Source of the DNA: Aureliella helgolandensis | Lineage (GTDB): Bacteria; Planctomycetota; Planctomycetia; Pirellulales; Pirellulaceae | Assembly: GCF_007752135.1 (NCBI RefSeq) | Contig: NZ_CP036298.1 | Coordinates: forward strand, 3,410,001-3,474,000 | Reading direction: 5' to 3' | Length of the DNA stretch: 64,000 bases | In this document: positions 49,601 through 58,180 of the stretch, one piece after another | Numbering within the stretch: position 1 is the first letter of the stretch | Layout of the letters: every line of letters starts with the position of its first letter | The notes under the pieces: generated by a model | Told to the model about the DNA's origin: nothing | Database searches by the model: none | The model's input: the letters and a program-made list of their open reading frames with translations, nothing else | Translations under genes and position numbers: made by a program

Positions 49601-51561
49601 TCCGGAAGTGAGAATTGAATCTGCTGAACACTCGATTGGTGAATCAGCACTAGCAATTCAGAATGGAGGGCAGCGGATTGAGGTGAGATGGTAACGAAGT
49701 TGAGAACGCGAGCGGTTAATCTTGGGGCAGTGCGCCGCACCACGAACTCACCATGCCAAGTGTTCTCGGAAAAACGGTAAGCTAGTTTCGTCTCTTTTTC
49801 TTCTACGAGCAGTGTCTTTAGCTGCGAATTATCAAGGACGGCCATATTCTGAATGTTGACAGGTTCTGCCTGCAGGTCGTCTTGCATTTTAAGGGAGACG
49901 ATTCCTTGCTGGTGATACGCGTCAACGACTGAAAAGAAGGGTAGAACTAGAGGCTGAGTCTGCCAATTGTCCAGCCAACCAACGGGATGATAATGCGCGA
50001 TGAGCTGCACCATTGCAGAGCTGCCTGGTTCGATTCCTTTGGGGAACTGAACCCGAATCCTAGTTTTTCCCTGTTGGGAGACATTGTCGTATTTCAAGTT
50101 TTCTCCATCCGGAAACCTTACCTGGTTAACGCTCCAATTCGTAGGCATTTCGATGTCGAAATGGAATAGATCTTCGTGCTCGCGATGCAGTGTAAAACTG
50201 ACCTCGGACTTTTGCATCTCGTCGCTGACGACCACACAAGTTTGAGATTCGACGGTCAAACGGGGAGCTAGGGGACTTAACATCGCGGAAATGGCATAGG
50301 GCTTACCCGCCGTATAAAATGCAGCTACAGCCGTCCGTTTTGAGACTGAGGATTGTTCCGCGAGAAGAGTCGTGGACAAGGCGGCGGACAGAATGTCGAC
50401 ATCAATGGGAACCAGTTCTTCAGGTAAAATATTCGCTATTTGAAGCTTGTCTTCGACGACGATCCCTAGGACCGCCCGGAAGTCAGACACCTCCTGGGGG
50501 CTAAATTCAGGCATGTGCCATTTCCCAAGCTGCGGACGTTTGCGATCGAGACGCACATTAAAGGAAGTTTGCGTGGTAATGGGGTGTTGGAGCTGAAGGA
50601 CCAGGACGGAGCGCTCTTCGGTGCGTTCAATTGACCAGCGGCTGAGTTCCTCACCGGTAACGCTATGGACCTCCAGGCTCTCATCCACATGGAATCGCAG
50701 TTCCTCTGCGGCTCCGTGGATAACTTTCATGGCCAGCGTTGCATGCAAATGTTCGTAGTCCTCGGTGATCTCCTCTAGCAATACTGCTTGCAACGCAACC
50801 GTAGTGTGCTCGTGGAGCTCTCGGTTGTTCAGCGAGAAAACGATCTGCATAGGATCTGCACTACAGAGCACGTCAAAGGAGGTCGTCCCGGAAGCTTCGT
50901 TCACGACGCGGTTCAAAACCGCTACTCCAGATTCGATTTCGACATTGCCGGGGACTTGGAGTTCTAGTTGACTGGTTGGAGTCGTGGGTAGGGCGAGACT
51001 TAGCTTCTGTTGTATATCTTCGTTAGATACCTCCGATACCATTTCAAGTTCTAGAGTGTGTTGCCCTACTCCTTCCACAAAAACTAAGATCACCCCCGCT
51101 TCTTGTTGGAGCAATTGGGCCGGAGACGAATCGAGGTTTGCGCGTAGAATGCGGACACCCTGCAACGCTAACGGGATGGCTTGAAGCCCATCAGCGAGTA
51201 CATCGATCGTCAAACTTCCCTGGAGGACCGCACTCTGCGCAATTAGCCGGGCCCTATAGTTGGCGGCAACAATCGACGCCCGAAAAGGGAGTTCCGGCTG
51301 CTCAATTTTTCGGGCGTCGACAATGAGTTGATCGAATTCCTCTCGAGAAAGATAGACTCGCTCTGGGCTTCCCTGCAACAACGCCTCGAGTTGCTCAATG
51401 GGGACGTACAACTCGCGAGTGGGGAGTTCAGGTTCCGATTCAAGCTGAGGTTGAGCCAACGCGGCGACCGACGAAAACCAACAAATGCAGCAACCGACTA
51501 ACACGCTTCGCAAGTGGAAGCGGGAGTGTTGGCCGAATGGGATGTAACGATGATCAAGCAT
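43696..51561 (-). CDS. Giant membrane-anchored protein with two tandem copies of one architecture
   Basis: About 2621 aa. A signal-anchor stretch (about residues 17-36) is followed by β-sandwich-like repeats rich in Leu, Glu, Pro and aromatic residues. Three membrane helices lie at about residues 1100-1172, and more β-repeats begin near 1219. A helical coiled segment (about 2207-2287), an Asn/Ala/Gln-rich linker and two C-terminal helices (about 2544-2610) complete it. The second half repeats the first: YVPIEQLEALLQ...VYLSREEFDQL against ILVPYVSQ...LLIPSALYKRLL. Both halves resemble the neighbour at 51554-55489. A recurrent signature is Y-x-I...L-x-LP...W-x-V...IPL. Start at 51561 has GGGAGG six bases upstream and overlaps the preceding stop by 8 bp. 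No family recognised; I infer an envelope structural role. Confidence 0.8.
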   Translation of the reverse strand: MLDHRYIPFGQHSRFHLRSVLVGCCICWFSSVAALAQPQLESEPELPTRELYVPIEQLEALLQGSPERVYLSREEFDQLIVDARKIEQPELPFRASIVAANYRARLIAQSAVLQGSLTIDVLADGLQAIPLALQGVRILRANLDSSPAQLLQQEAGVILVFVEGVGQHTLELEMVSEVSNEDIQQKLSLALPTTPTSQLELQVPGNVEIESGVAVLNRVVNEASGTTSFDVLCSADPMQIVFSLNNRELHEHTTVALQAVLLEEITEDYEHLHATLAMKVIHGAAEELRFHVDESLEVHSVTGEELSRWSIERTEERSVLVLQLQHPITTQTSFNVRLDRKRPQLGKWHMPEFSPQEVSDFRAVLGIVVEDKLQIANILPEELVPIDVDILSAALSTTLLAEQSSVSKRTAVAAFYTAGKPYAISAMLSPLAPRLTVESQTCVVVSDEMQKSEVSFTLHREHEDLFHFDIEMPTNWSVNQVRFPDGENLKYDNVSQQGKTRIRVQFPKGIEPGSSAMVQLIAHYHPVGWLDNWQTQPLVLPFFSVVDAYHQQGIVSLKMQDDLQAEPVNIQNMAVLDNSQLKTLLVEEKETKLAYRFSENTWHGEFVVRRTAPRLTARVLNFVTISPQSAALHSELLVLIHQSSVQQIQFSLPESTPPEVGIQGLGGTVVKETTSRIENGRRRWTVELGKPHRGTVRLAVDLALTIRAESAELELPTARVEHIDYQSGGVAVEGHPELDLEIQEHPRAVDIGEFVDAEYQVGKRLLGAFGYLAEADKVVVKIARRPHFELPATIVQKAALVTILSAQGRLQTAARYRMSTKASYLDFLLPQDSILWSISLDGAPALPQRIGERVSVAIPVQDAARLRDLQIVYQSPCSALKFRSPVNFLTPQLHERFGESPETRLVPVADLAWELILPHGYQLSRVAGQSLHGNAKSPSSLIPMLWKFSGGQQIGTLGGLLEMEPLAHVPARPMAKRSLDSAATVRMADAGMTTQSRAEKESREEVPLEFSEEQSQAVAPKLKIEKADSTALVADKQGNPSGAAAAQVESLSRPAQWALEGVRSLAIDLNAFGNGQHYELTNLGSHDATSILVIDRRRWVWTGWIIGIIVCLLGLLPRSLGARMRYLVLVIGLAMLIPIATGWIIEAEVAQFAILVAVLGLVCLFAVQALTMACLSRFQGATRAAQSPTVRNGTATLILAFALLGAETSSCQGQASPGGDAPAFVPLPSEASFSSDSKQLATLLSQLPIDTKPVEIPNDAILVPYVSQDALGPTETEKLLIPSALYKRLLARSARAQQSTDGLQADQQFAWGNASYSVVLTEKKSLKTMGVLHFEQFVDGEIYVPLRLGGAVIESVELDETSASLRWVAVSHSSNSGPTSADEEQNRDAALYLLKSTGKGTKTLRLTLRIPSNKVESWNQIAASLPTAPATELHITAPEPHTEISFEPPTDPLHAQTAPGETTFEYAIPVDGRLAFRWRSKMDSIRVEHGINVQSTSIFDVSEDRVRLAWEAALEFPGSRLEALTFVIPGEYRIEQVLGQNIRDWSVRNTDSLQTLEIALLKAAVESESVTIVATRPIFLQNATATTVMVKPPTLPNATLLQGRILIRKSFITELTTLRAEGVSRIDFPGSDEEITSLPETGPLSVEPYQAYEFEQPNIQLELSVAEISPRIDVHAQTVLKISQQSSDFETRLLVTVSDRPLHHLQIRLPADVQISTLETPRSVRWSIGPESAEGASAPQILEVILANGFQETLPLVLLGSLPTNRTSDGTHPSQLSLPKFDVLGAKSQSGAIVVQTDPAYSVQLSDASECMIDGLGSVDDWLVPAQRVNARVVVQCPTSDYSGTLDVALKSPMVTTSWASNVRVSDRVIEETLLLLANIESAGIREFTFLLPPELASASIRAPLLRRQTVTPVDETPNSLLRVHLELQDAILGELAIVVEHDRLASSAPQSVAVPVIETGTTNLGYVAIENASQDELITLQQTALRQVESMELSQHRLLAELGSKSSSTYRVEQNAINPQLSYQIQAHEAVETAAARIGLAQTVLMLDSHGNYRASQEYRIENRTEPYLEVQLPEGAELWTVSVAGEPVKPAMRRSSSNAALSQSIVRIPLIRTAEGDLDYPVLLKYGGQLPPPTWFSTTTFPLLKTLNISVELSQVRLSLPEQNYWFNFSGTLGRVESETELQAGWLSFRTKQLSELSSLLSSPSALYSKARASYNLRVLESSLQDANQQLLAGTVQNLELRKQLDANTFALEEAKQQVAAFETATLDTDSLLANRDRLNGIYRGQNNGRALNTLESQGGNFPLVEQLDSANAPAKRGHITPERSLYFDHHWLAAEGLASQPPDANQSGAGAPADQPGNATNTRQLGSQQAPLGPRQLDIHLQANATANAKATPAAAAERQHSNRELPTLADQNANDQTLSDDYRRQVERYHSRLQANVPNSQSAASALTRALETDSRAPTNAPQAFGDTSLPNPPAATGSAPSTDNLNSRGKALSGELAANAAVVGPIWASLDVELPNRGQTFLFTTPGGELHLTAQSVPWEILGRFLAVVLILITVCIALYACSRLLQFTAKRTGLRLVTVSLTLVGLGSLLLGLLPVYGGACLLVAAWIGFQPQHH

Positions 51562-54500
51562 TGGTACCTCCCTCTTCTTCCTTAGGAGCATCTAGGGGGG
51601 CTGGATTCCTATTTTCCTTCACGGCAACGACGTCCGAGGGGAGAGAAGGATCGTCGGCTGAATTTGACAAATCGGTCGTAACCGCCGCTTTCTCGCTCTC
51701 CGTATGTTTGGAAAGGGCAGAGGAGAGCCGAGTCATAGGGTGCCAATAGCTGCGTTTAAATAAGCGGCTTGCATGCCATGTGAGCCACGCGACTCCCACG
51801 ATCGACAGGCCAGCAATCGTGGGAAGGCTCAGGAGCTGATGTCCCAGTGGGGGAGCACAAATTCCGCCAGCCACCGCAGCAGCGAGTAGCGTAAAGACAA
51901 CCGCCAATTTGACTCCGAGTGGAGTGCCCAGCAGAAGAAAGCCCATCGCCAGCAGCAGGCCTAGGATTGTTAGACTCAGAGTATTGCGGTGTGTTGTGGT
52001 TAAATGCAAATCTCCGTCAGGGGACTCGGCGGGACTCAAGGCAGAGAATAGATAGAGGGTGCCATCCCTCTGAAACTCGGGCCCTGGCGGAATCGCTAAC
52101 CCCTTACCAATCCATTGCACCAATTCCTCTTCGGGCGTTGTGGGCCAAGGCTTGGCCTGCAGGCGCGTGAAACGCCATGTGAACTCATCCGTCCAGGGCC
52201 CAAGTGTACGCAGCAGACAATACTCCTCTGGAAGGTAAACGCCGAGGTAGACCTTCTGAATTGCTGGTTCCTCGGGAAAAGTTGGTAGGGCGATTTGAGA
52301 CAGATTTCCTGCGAGGTTGTAACGCAGGTCTAGCACAAACGACTGATTCGGATCTTGCCCGGTCAGGGGAATGGTTAGCAAGTCCGCGTCGGCCCGCTCT
52401 AAATTTACGGGAGCTCCATCGATACGGACTGGCTGACTGTCAAATTCGACACCCTTGGGCAGGCGAAGGGCAAGGCGTTGACGTGCGCTGCGGATGCGGT
52501 ACAAACCATGAACACTATGCCTGCCGCTACGTGTAGCGACCACGCGGACCAACCCTCGCTCGATACTGGTGCGCTTCACCTCCTCCAGCTTGTAACGCAC
52601 CGCAGCCAGACGGAGCGACCAGACGTCATGAAACTCGAATGCCCGAGAAGCATTGGCAACTTGCGCGTCAGGCATGGAATCCTGGTCAGGATCGATCGCT
52701 CGCAAACCGCTGGGGTCTCCGTAGGTCGTTACGTCTAGCGTTTCAGACTTGGTGATGAGTATCTGCCCCCAGCCTCGATCGGAACCTTGAGCGACTAAGC
52801 GGGGGACCTCCAGCTCCACGCGCTGGCCGATCTTAAGATCTTCGATTTGGGCTTCCCACTGAAGCTTGATTGCGACATCGCCTCGCAATTCCGTGTCTCC
52901 GGAAAACATCCAAGCGGTGTAGCCGGGGGCAATGTCCTCAGGTGGCGGAGAAATGGTTCTATCGCGCAGTTCGCTACTCACATTCCGAATTTTCGAACTC
53001 ACCTCGCTGGGGACATCGATACGTAACCCTTCGACGCCACTGTACTGAATTGTGGATAGGAACAATGCCTCGAATTTGGCGACTCCATCCTCAACTTCAA
53101 CTAGTAGCCTCTGACGTGTTGTAACGTAGGGTTGACGCCGCTCAACGGAGAGATCGATTGCAGCAGTCGAATCCGAAAATTGGTAGGCTAGTTTGGGCTG
53201 ACCGCTAAGGGAACTTGAGCTGGAGCGGGCGTGAATATCCAAGAATGCGTCTTCCAGGCCAATACTTCGCAAGCCCGTTGGGCTCGGCGTAAGTCGTAGG
53301 CTTTCATCGGAAGTGATTACCAAATTGCCCGAGGCGCGGGGAGCGAACTCATTTACGAATTGGGGAACTCGTAGATTGAAGTTAGATGCCGCACCCGTTG
53401 GTGTGGCTAGGTTGGGATCCGAGATTGAACGTTGCAAGCGAAACGCGATGCCCACCCGTCCGATCGCTTTACGCGATAGACTGACGATGAGGCGTTCTGG
53501 GGTTTCCTCAGATCGTTGAAAGGAATCAACCTGAGCCGGAACAGCCCCCGGTAACTCGACACCGGCTACATTTTGAATCTCAAAATCGGGTGGGAGACTA
53601 AATTCGAACCGAAACAGGCCTGCTTGCTCAATATCGAGCAGGGCTGTTACGTCTGCCGACAAGCGGTTGGGAGCAATCCGGTATTCCACCAGTTCGTGAA
53701 CGGTGACGCGGGGCTCGACCGGCTGCGCTTGCAACTGGAGGTCAAAGGGCAAAGTGGCATAGCGATAGGCGAGCTGCCAAGCTTGCTGCCCGAGGGAATC
53801 TGGCAAATCTTCTGCATCGATCTGTTGTAGGCCCGTTTGTGCGTTCGGTTCAATTCGGAGGGTGGGATCAACTTGCAAGACGAGCACCCCCTGTTGGCGA
53901 CCGGCGTCGATAGCTCGAATCAGTGGTATCGTAAATGGAATTATCCCAGCTGCCGCTTGAGGTTGGGGAGCTTGAACGCTCGTACCCGCAGGTTGCAGAT
54001 AGTGCTCCATTTCCAGGGTCAGTTGTTGTTCGTTAGCAGCTGGTTCGAAGAGTTGGATTGTGATGACCTGCTTGCCCTCCCGGGGCTCGACATTCCATTG
54101 CCGAAGGTTCGGTGCGTAGAGGCTCATCACTTTCTGATTCAACGGAACTTCAACGGATAGCTCCGAAATAGGTGCTCGGCTAATCTCGTACTTCAGCGTG
54201 GCGCGAGTGCGTAGGACACTGGTACTCAGGTAGGATTGCTGAATTGCATGGACGGCTACGAGCGGTGGCAGTCCTAAGGCGCCTTCTGCTTTAGGAGTCC
54301 ATTCAATAGTCACTCGAGGCGTCGGGCCAACAAAGGCCAGCAGCACAGATTCCTCGCGAAAGTCCCCGCGGGTGGTCAAGCCGTCTGCAGTCAGTTCACT
54401 GTTCTCTGATTCACTGTTCTCTGATTCATCATCAAGCTCTCCTTCTTGACCGTTTTCAGCAGCTTCGCTGTCGCTGTCGCTGTCGCTGTCACTGTCGCTG

Positions 54501-55489
54501 TCACTGTCACTGTCACTGTCACTGTCACTGTCACTGTCACTGTCACTGTCACTTGCGGACCGTGGAGCCGCATGCAGCGGACGCTCCTGTGGCTGGACTT
54601 GCGTGTCTTCGACAGAGGCGAGCATGGGAGTTACGCCAAATTGAATGCCTGCTTGAGCGATACTAATACGCCATCGATTGACTGGGGATTGTGGGGCATC
54701 AAACCAGACGCTGTTTTTGCCAGCTTGTTTCTCGAAAGCGCGGGCATAGACGAGGCGGAGCTCGATTCGTTGTGGACCCGTGGAGCTGTTGTTGACAACC
54801 AAGTCATAGCCGGACTCTTCAGAAGCAATGATTCGGGCGGGCTTTCCGGCGATTTCCGCCGACAGGATGGCGGCGTTGGCCAGTCTCAAGGGAATACGGT
54901 TCCAACCCTGCTTGAGTAGCTCGATATTCAGGGTTGCCGCGACGCGCACGACGTCCTGTTCGACCCTTGCGTTGTTCGCGATTGTAGAGATGATGGAATC
55001 GACTGGCGACGTGTTGGAGGTTGCCTGAGGTGCTTGCTTTTGAGCGGCTTTCCACATCGCCTCAAACTGCTCGTAAGGAAGGAAGATGCCTCGGCCTTCC
55101 TTCTCAAAGACATCTTGCAGCTTGCTGAAGGGGATGTAGATCGTCCGCTCGGTGGGCACTGCCAATTCAACCGAGTTGGATTGCGCGTCTGGGGACTGTT
55201 GGGCGATTCCCCGCTGAGCTCCAGAGCCGAGAAGAAGAAGCAGTGCTGCAGTCGGTATGGCCAAGCTTGCTAGGCGATGTGGCACTCTGAGCTGGAAGAC
55301 GCGGCAGAGCAGCGGCGGCAAGTCCTGCAAGTGTCCCGCCCATCTGGCGGAAGCGTTGCCAAGGGGCGAGCGGGCGATGCGTCGCCTGGGGCATCGCCGG
55401 CCCACGGCAGCGAAAACTGTGGCAGCGATCACAGCGGCAGCGAGGAAGCCGACACCCGAGACAGAGTCGGTCCGTGAAGTGGATGACAT
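51554..55489 (-). CDS. Large membrane-anchored β-repeat protein with Ser-Asp repeat
   Basis: 1311 aa. Two hydrophobic N-terminal segments (about residues 12-29 and 74-90; the second, followed by a GIAQQ site, looks like a signal peptide) precede TERTIYIPFSKLQDVFEKEGRGIFLPYEQFEAMW, the family's opening motif shared with the giant downstream protein. An acidic Ser-Asp repeat occupies about residues 312-341. The body consists of β-sandwich-like repeats with W-containing signatures (RQWNVEPREGKQVITI). Three to four membrane helices lie at about 1166-1250, and a charged tail ends the protein. A GTG at 55285 would give a cleaner signal peptide, but ATG 55489 has AAAGGG upstream. It overlaps the next gene by 8 bp, implying joint expression. 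Confidence 0.78.
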   Translation of the reverse strand: MSSTSRTDSVSGVGFLAAAVIAATVFAAVGRRCPRRRIARSPLGNASARWAGHLQDLPPLLCRVFQLRVPHRLASLAIPTAALLLLLGSGAQRGIAQQSPDAQSNSVELAVPTERTIYIPFSKLQDVFEKEGRGIFLPYEQFEAMWKAAQKQAPQATSNTSPVDSIISTIANNARVEQDVVRVAATLNIELLKQGWNRIPLRLANAAILSAEIAGKPARIIASEESGYDLVVNNSSTGPQRIELRLVYARAFEKQAGKNSVWFDAPQSPVNRWRISIAQAGIQFGVTPMLASVEDTQVQPQERPLHAAPRSASDSDSDSDSDSDSDSDSDSDSDSDSDSDSEAAENGQEGELDDESENSESENSELTADGLTTRGDFREESVLLAFVGPTPRVTIEWTPKAEGALGLPPLVAVHAIQQSYLSTSVLRTRATLKYEISRAPISELSVEVPLNQKVMSLYAPNLRQWNVEPREGKQVITIQLFEPAANEQQLTLEMEHYLQPAGTSVQAPQPQAAAGIIPFTIPLIRAIDAGRQQGVLVLQVDPTLRIEPNAQTGLQQIDAEDLPDSLGQQAWQLAYRYATLPFDLQLQAQPVEPRVTVHELVEYRIAPNRLSADVTALLDIEQAGLFRFEFSLPPDFEIQNVAGVELPGAVPAQVDSFQRSEETPERLIVSLSRKAIGRVGIAFRLQRSISDPNLATPTGAASNFNLRVPQFVNEFAPRASGNLVITSDESLRLTPSPTGLRSIGLEDAFLDIHARSSSSSLSGQPKLAYQFSDSTAAIDLSVERRQPYVTTRQRLLVEVEDGVAKFEALFLSTIQYSGVEGLRIDVPSEVSSKIRNVSSELRDRTISPPPEDIAPGYTAWMFSGDTELRGDVAIKLQWEAQIEDLKIGQRVELEVPRLVAQGSDRGWGQILITKSETLDVTTYGDPSGLRAIDPDQDSMPDAQVANASRAFEFHDVWSLRLAAVRYKLEEVKRTSIERGLVRVVATRSGRHSVHGLYRIRSARQRLALRLPKGVEFDSQPVRIDGAPVNLERADADLLTIPLTGQDPNQSFVLDLRYNLAGNLSQIALPTFPEEPAIQKVYLGVYLPEEYCLLRTLGPWTDEFTWRFTRLQAKPWPTTPEEELVQWIGKGLAIPPGPEFQRDGTLYLFSALSPAESPDGDLHLTTTHRNTLSLTILGLLLAMGFLLLGTPLGVKLAVVFTLLAAAVAGGICAPPLGHQLLSLPTIAGLSIVGVAWLTWHASRLFKRSYWHPMTRLSSALSKHTESEKAAVTTDLSNSADDPSLPSDVVAVKENRNPAPLDAPKEEEGGTNA
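54465..54554. repeat. About 15 tandem 6-bp units encoding Ser-Asp
   Basis: Consecutive TCACTG/TCGCTG hexamers (plus strand), encoding Ser-Asp dipeptides on the minus strand in the 1311-aa protein. The left part mixes TCGCTG with TCACTG while the right part is homogeneous TCACTG, suggesting stepwise expansion. The unit preserves frame. Confidence 0.95.
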
Positions 55490-55791
55490 TTTTCAACCCT
55501 TTGGATCTGACGATCAACAAGTGTCTGGCACATTCGGTGCGCGATACCGACGATGCCGCGGTTGCAAAAGAAATTGCAATCGGGCACCCCAAGCTGTGCT
55601 CGGCAGGCAAGCCAACATACACTGCGTAATATCATAGACGCTCGATGTAGGAAGCCAGTTTCCGAATATCTCCTTTTTGGGGTTTGCGATACCAAGCGTC
55701 CCGTCCCCTGTAGTTCGGTGGACGCGTGGGACCCGGCTGCTTGATTCTGACGATTACGAAACTCAGACAATATTGTTGAAAGAGGATACGC
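55490..55791. other. Divergent spacer between β-repeat operon and GH32 gene
   Basis: 302 bases, expected to hold promoters for both directions. No gene, hairpin or operator could be supported. AAAGAGGA precedes the GH32 start. Confidence 0.5.
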
Positions 55792-57864
55792 ATGCGAACT
55801 TTGGACGCTTTGAGCCGGCGGCTGAGCCTTGGGGTGGCCGTCTGCGGATTGCTTTTCTGGCTCCTACCGCTTCGAGAAGTGGCGGCAGACGACGTTTTGA
55901 TCGAAGATTTTGAGGCGGAAAGCTACGGTGAGTGGACGATTACCGGGGATGCTTTCGGCCCTCAACCCGCCAAGGGGACACACCCCAACCAGCAAGCGGT
56001 CGTCGGTTTCCGGGGGACGGGACTGGTCAATACCTTCCGTGCTGGTGACCCATCGATCGGTTCCGCCACGAGCCCCGAATTTGAAATCTCTCGGAAATAT
56101 GTTGGCATGCTGATTGGCGGGGGGGCGAGGATCGAGGAAACCGCCGTCGAATTGTTGGTCGAAGGAACGGTCGTGAGGAAGATGGCGGGTGACGACAGCG
56201 AGGAGTTGGAGTGGAAGAACTGGGATGTGAGTCCGTGGTTGGGAAAGCAAGCGCAGATTCGGATTGTCGACCAAGGCACGGGTAGCTGGGGGCATCTCAA
56301 TGTGGATCATTTGATCCAATCCGACAAACGCCCCACGCGTTTTGATCTCGAATACCGTTTGAGCGAATACCGTAAATCGACCGACTATCTAGCGGAGCCC
56401 CTGCGGCCTCAGGTGCATTTTAGTCCCGAGATTCATTGGATGAACGATCCGAACGGCTTGGTGTTCCATCAAGGGGAATACCATTTGTTCTACCAATACA
56501 ACCCTGCGGGAAATACGTGGGGGCATATGAGTTGGGGACACGCCGTGAGCCCCGATTTAGTGCACTGGGAGCACCTTCCACTGGCGATTCCTGAAGAGGA
56601 TGGTGTCATGATCTTCAGTGGTTGCTGTGTGGTGGATCACGACAACACCGCAGGTTTGGGTACCAAGGATGATCCGGCCATGGTGGCGGTGTATACCGGA
56701 CATGGACATGGAAAGCAGGTGCAGAATTTGGCCTACAGTACCGATCGGGGCAGGACTTGGACCAAGTATGCGGGCAATCCTGTACTCGACATCAATAGTT
56801 CCGCTTTCCGAGATCCCAAAGTCTTCTGGCATGCTCCTTCGCAGGAGTGGAAGATGGTCGTTTCCTTAGCCGATGAAAAAGTCCTCGTGTTTTACGGCTC
56901 CTCAGATCTACTGCAGTGGAATGAACTCAGTCGCTTTGGGCCCGCTGGGGTGGTTAGCAAGTCCAATTGGGAGTGCCCTGACCTGTTCGAATTGCCCGTT
57001 GAAAATGGTAGCGAGGAGACGCTTTGGGTGTTGGAGGCGGATATGGGGAGTGGCGCGATCGCTGGTGGGAGCGGCGGCGAATATTTTGTTGGTAAGTATG
57101 ATGGAGTTCGCTTTTCCCCGATCCAAGACTCACAGTGGGTCGACCATGGACGCGATTTTTATGCACCAGTCAGTTGGTCGGATCTACCAGAAGAGGACGG
57201 GAGACGTATTTGGATTGGATGGTTCAACAACTGGGAAACTTGCTTAGTCCCCACCTTCCCTTGGCGAAGTTGCATGTCGATTCCTCGCGAACTGAGTTTG
57301 CGGCGGATACCAACTGCCGCGGATGCGTCTCAATCTGCGGTCGTGCTGGTGCAACGGCCTGTACGCGAGCTGGAGGCATTGCGTCAAGGGGGAGAGCAGA
57401 TCGATACCTCCGCTATTGGTTGGCCTCCTCAGTCGGTGACAACTCAAGGGCAGATCGCGGAGCTGAGCTTTGATTTGGAAATGACGCTGGAGCCGGGGGA
57501 GTCGCGTTCATGCGGAGTGCGAATTCGGACTGGCGAAGGGGAATTTATTGAGGTTGGTTACGATCGAGAGCCTGGAGTTGTCTATGTGGATCGCACCCAC
57601 TCGGGAAATGTCGACTTCCATCCAGGTTTCGCAGGCCGTCACGCTGCCCCAACGCGTCTGCAGGACGGAACCGTGACGCTCCGAGTTGTTGTGGATCGCT
57701 CAACGATCGAAGTCTTTATCAACGACGGCGAAGCAGTGATCAGCGATCGCGTATTTCCGACGAGTCAGCAAGCGGTCCTCGAAGTCTTTGGAGGGGGGCC
57801 AACGGCTAAAATCTCCAAGATGCAGCTCTGGCCGCTGAAATCGATTTGGATGGACCGGGATTAG
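55792..57864 (+). CDS. Exported GH32 glycoside hydrolase (levanase/fructanase) with N-terminal β-domain
   Basis: 690 aa. A signal peptide ends near residue 32 (LFWLLPLREVAA-D). An N-terminal β-rich domain (about 33-178, with a closing GSWGHLNVDHL) precedes the GH32 five-bladed propeller, which starts with HWMNDPNGLVFH (nucleophile D219). The transition-state residue is in FRDPKVFW (RDP at 340-342), and the acid/base glutamate E394 is in WECPDLFEL. A C-terminal β-sandwich ends with STIEVFINDGEAVISDRVF, typical for the family. All three catalytic elements are present. GH32 enzymes hydrolyse fructans or sucrose; substrate is not determinable here. AAAGAGGATACGC before ATG 55792 supplies a ribosome binding site. 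No fructose transporter or kinase is adjacent. Confidence 0.92.
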   Translation: MRTLDALSRRLSLGVAVCGLLFWLLPLREVAADDVLIEDFEAESYGEWTITGDAFGPQPAKGTHPNQQAVVGFRGTGLVNTFRAGDPSIGSATSPEFEISRKYVGMLIGGGARIEETAVELLVEGTVVRKMAGDDSEELEWKNWDVSPWLGKQAQIRIVDQGTGSWGHLNVDHLIQSDKRPTRFDLEYRLSEYRKSTDYLAEPLRPQVHFSPEIHWMNDPNGLVFHQGEYHLFYQYNPAGNTWGHMSWGHAVSPDLVHWEHLPLAIPEEDGVMIFSGCCVVDHDNTAGLGTKDDPAMVAVYTGHGHGKQVQNLAYSTDRGRTWTKYAGNPVLDINSSAFRDPKVFWHAPSQEWKMVVSLADEKVLVFYGSSDLLQWNELSRFGPAGVVSKSNWECPDLFELPVENGSEETLWVLEADMGSGAIAGGSGGEYFVGKYDGVRFSPIQDSQWVDHGRDFYAPVSWSDLPEEDGRRIWIGWFNNWETCLVPTFPWRSCMSIPRELSLRRIPTAADASQSAVVLVQRPVRELEALRQGGEQIDTSAIGWPPQSVTTQGQIAELSFDLEMTLEPGESRSCGVRIRTGEGEFIEVGYDREPGVVYVDRTHSGNVDFHPGFAGRHAAPTRLQDGTVTLRVVVDRSTIEVFINDGEAVISDRVFPTSQQAVLEVFGGGPTAKISKMQLWPLKSIWMDRD

Positions 57865-58180
57865 CTGCGGAAGCTCTTTCGAGACGGCTGCGAACCAGGG
57901 CTAGACCGTCGAACAATCGTCGTGGATTGAATGCCGGTTTGTGGGCGAGGCACGGATGCCAAGCGAGCCGATAATGCAGGCCGCTTGTCACCTCGTCTGG
58001 GACGACACACACTGCTACAAAATCTGGTCCAATCAACCTGCAGCCTTGCTAAAGGTGGGGGCACTTGCAATCGACAGATGGGGCGACACCGGCTAAGCTG
58101 CGGACCTCTTTTAAACAGACCATGTGCCGAAGTTGTGACGGAAATTGCAGTTTTGTGCCCTCACTTGACAACTAGATTCC
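57865..58180. other. Intergenic region
   Basis: 316 bases between co-directional genes with no supported reading frame and no T-tailed hairpin. Confidence 0.5.

Noticed and set aside
54446-54919. Plus-strand frame with a Val-Thr repeat
   Set aside because: Antisense shadow of the Ser-Asp repeat within the 1311-aa gene.
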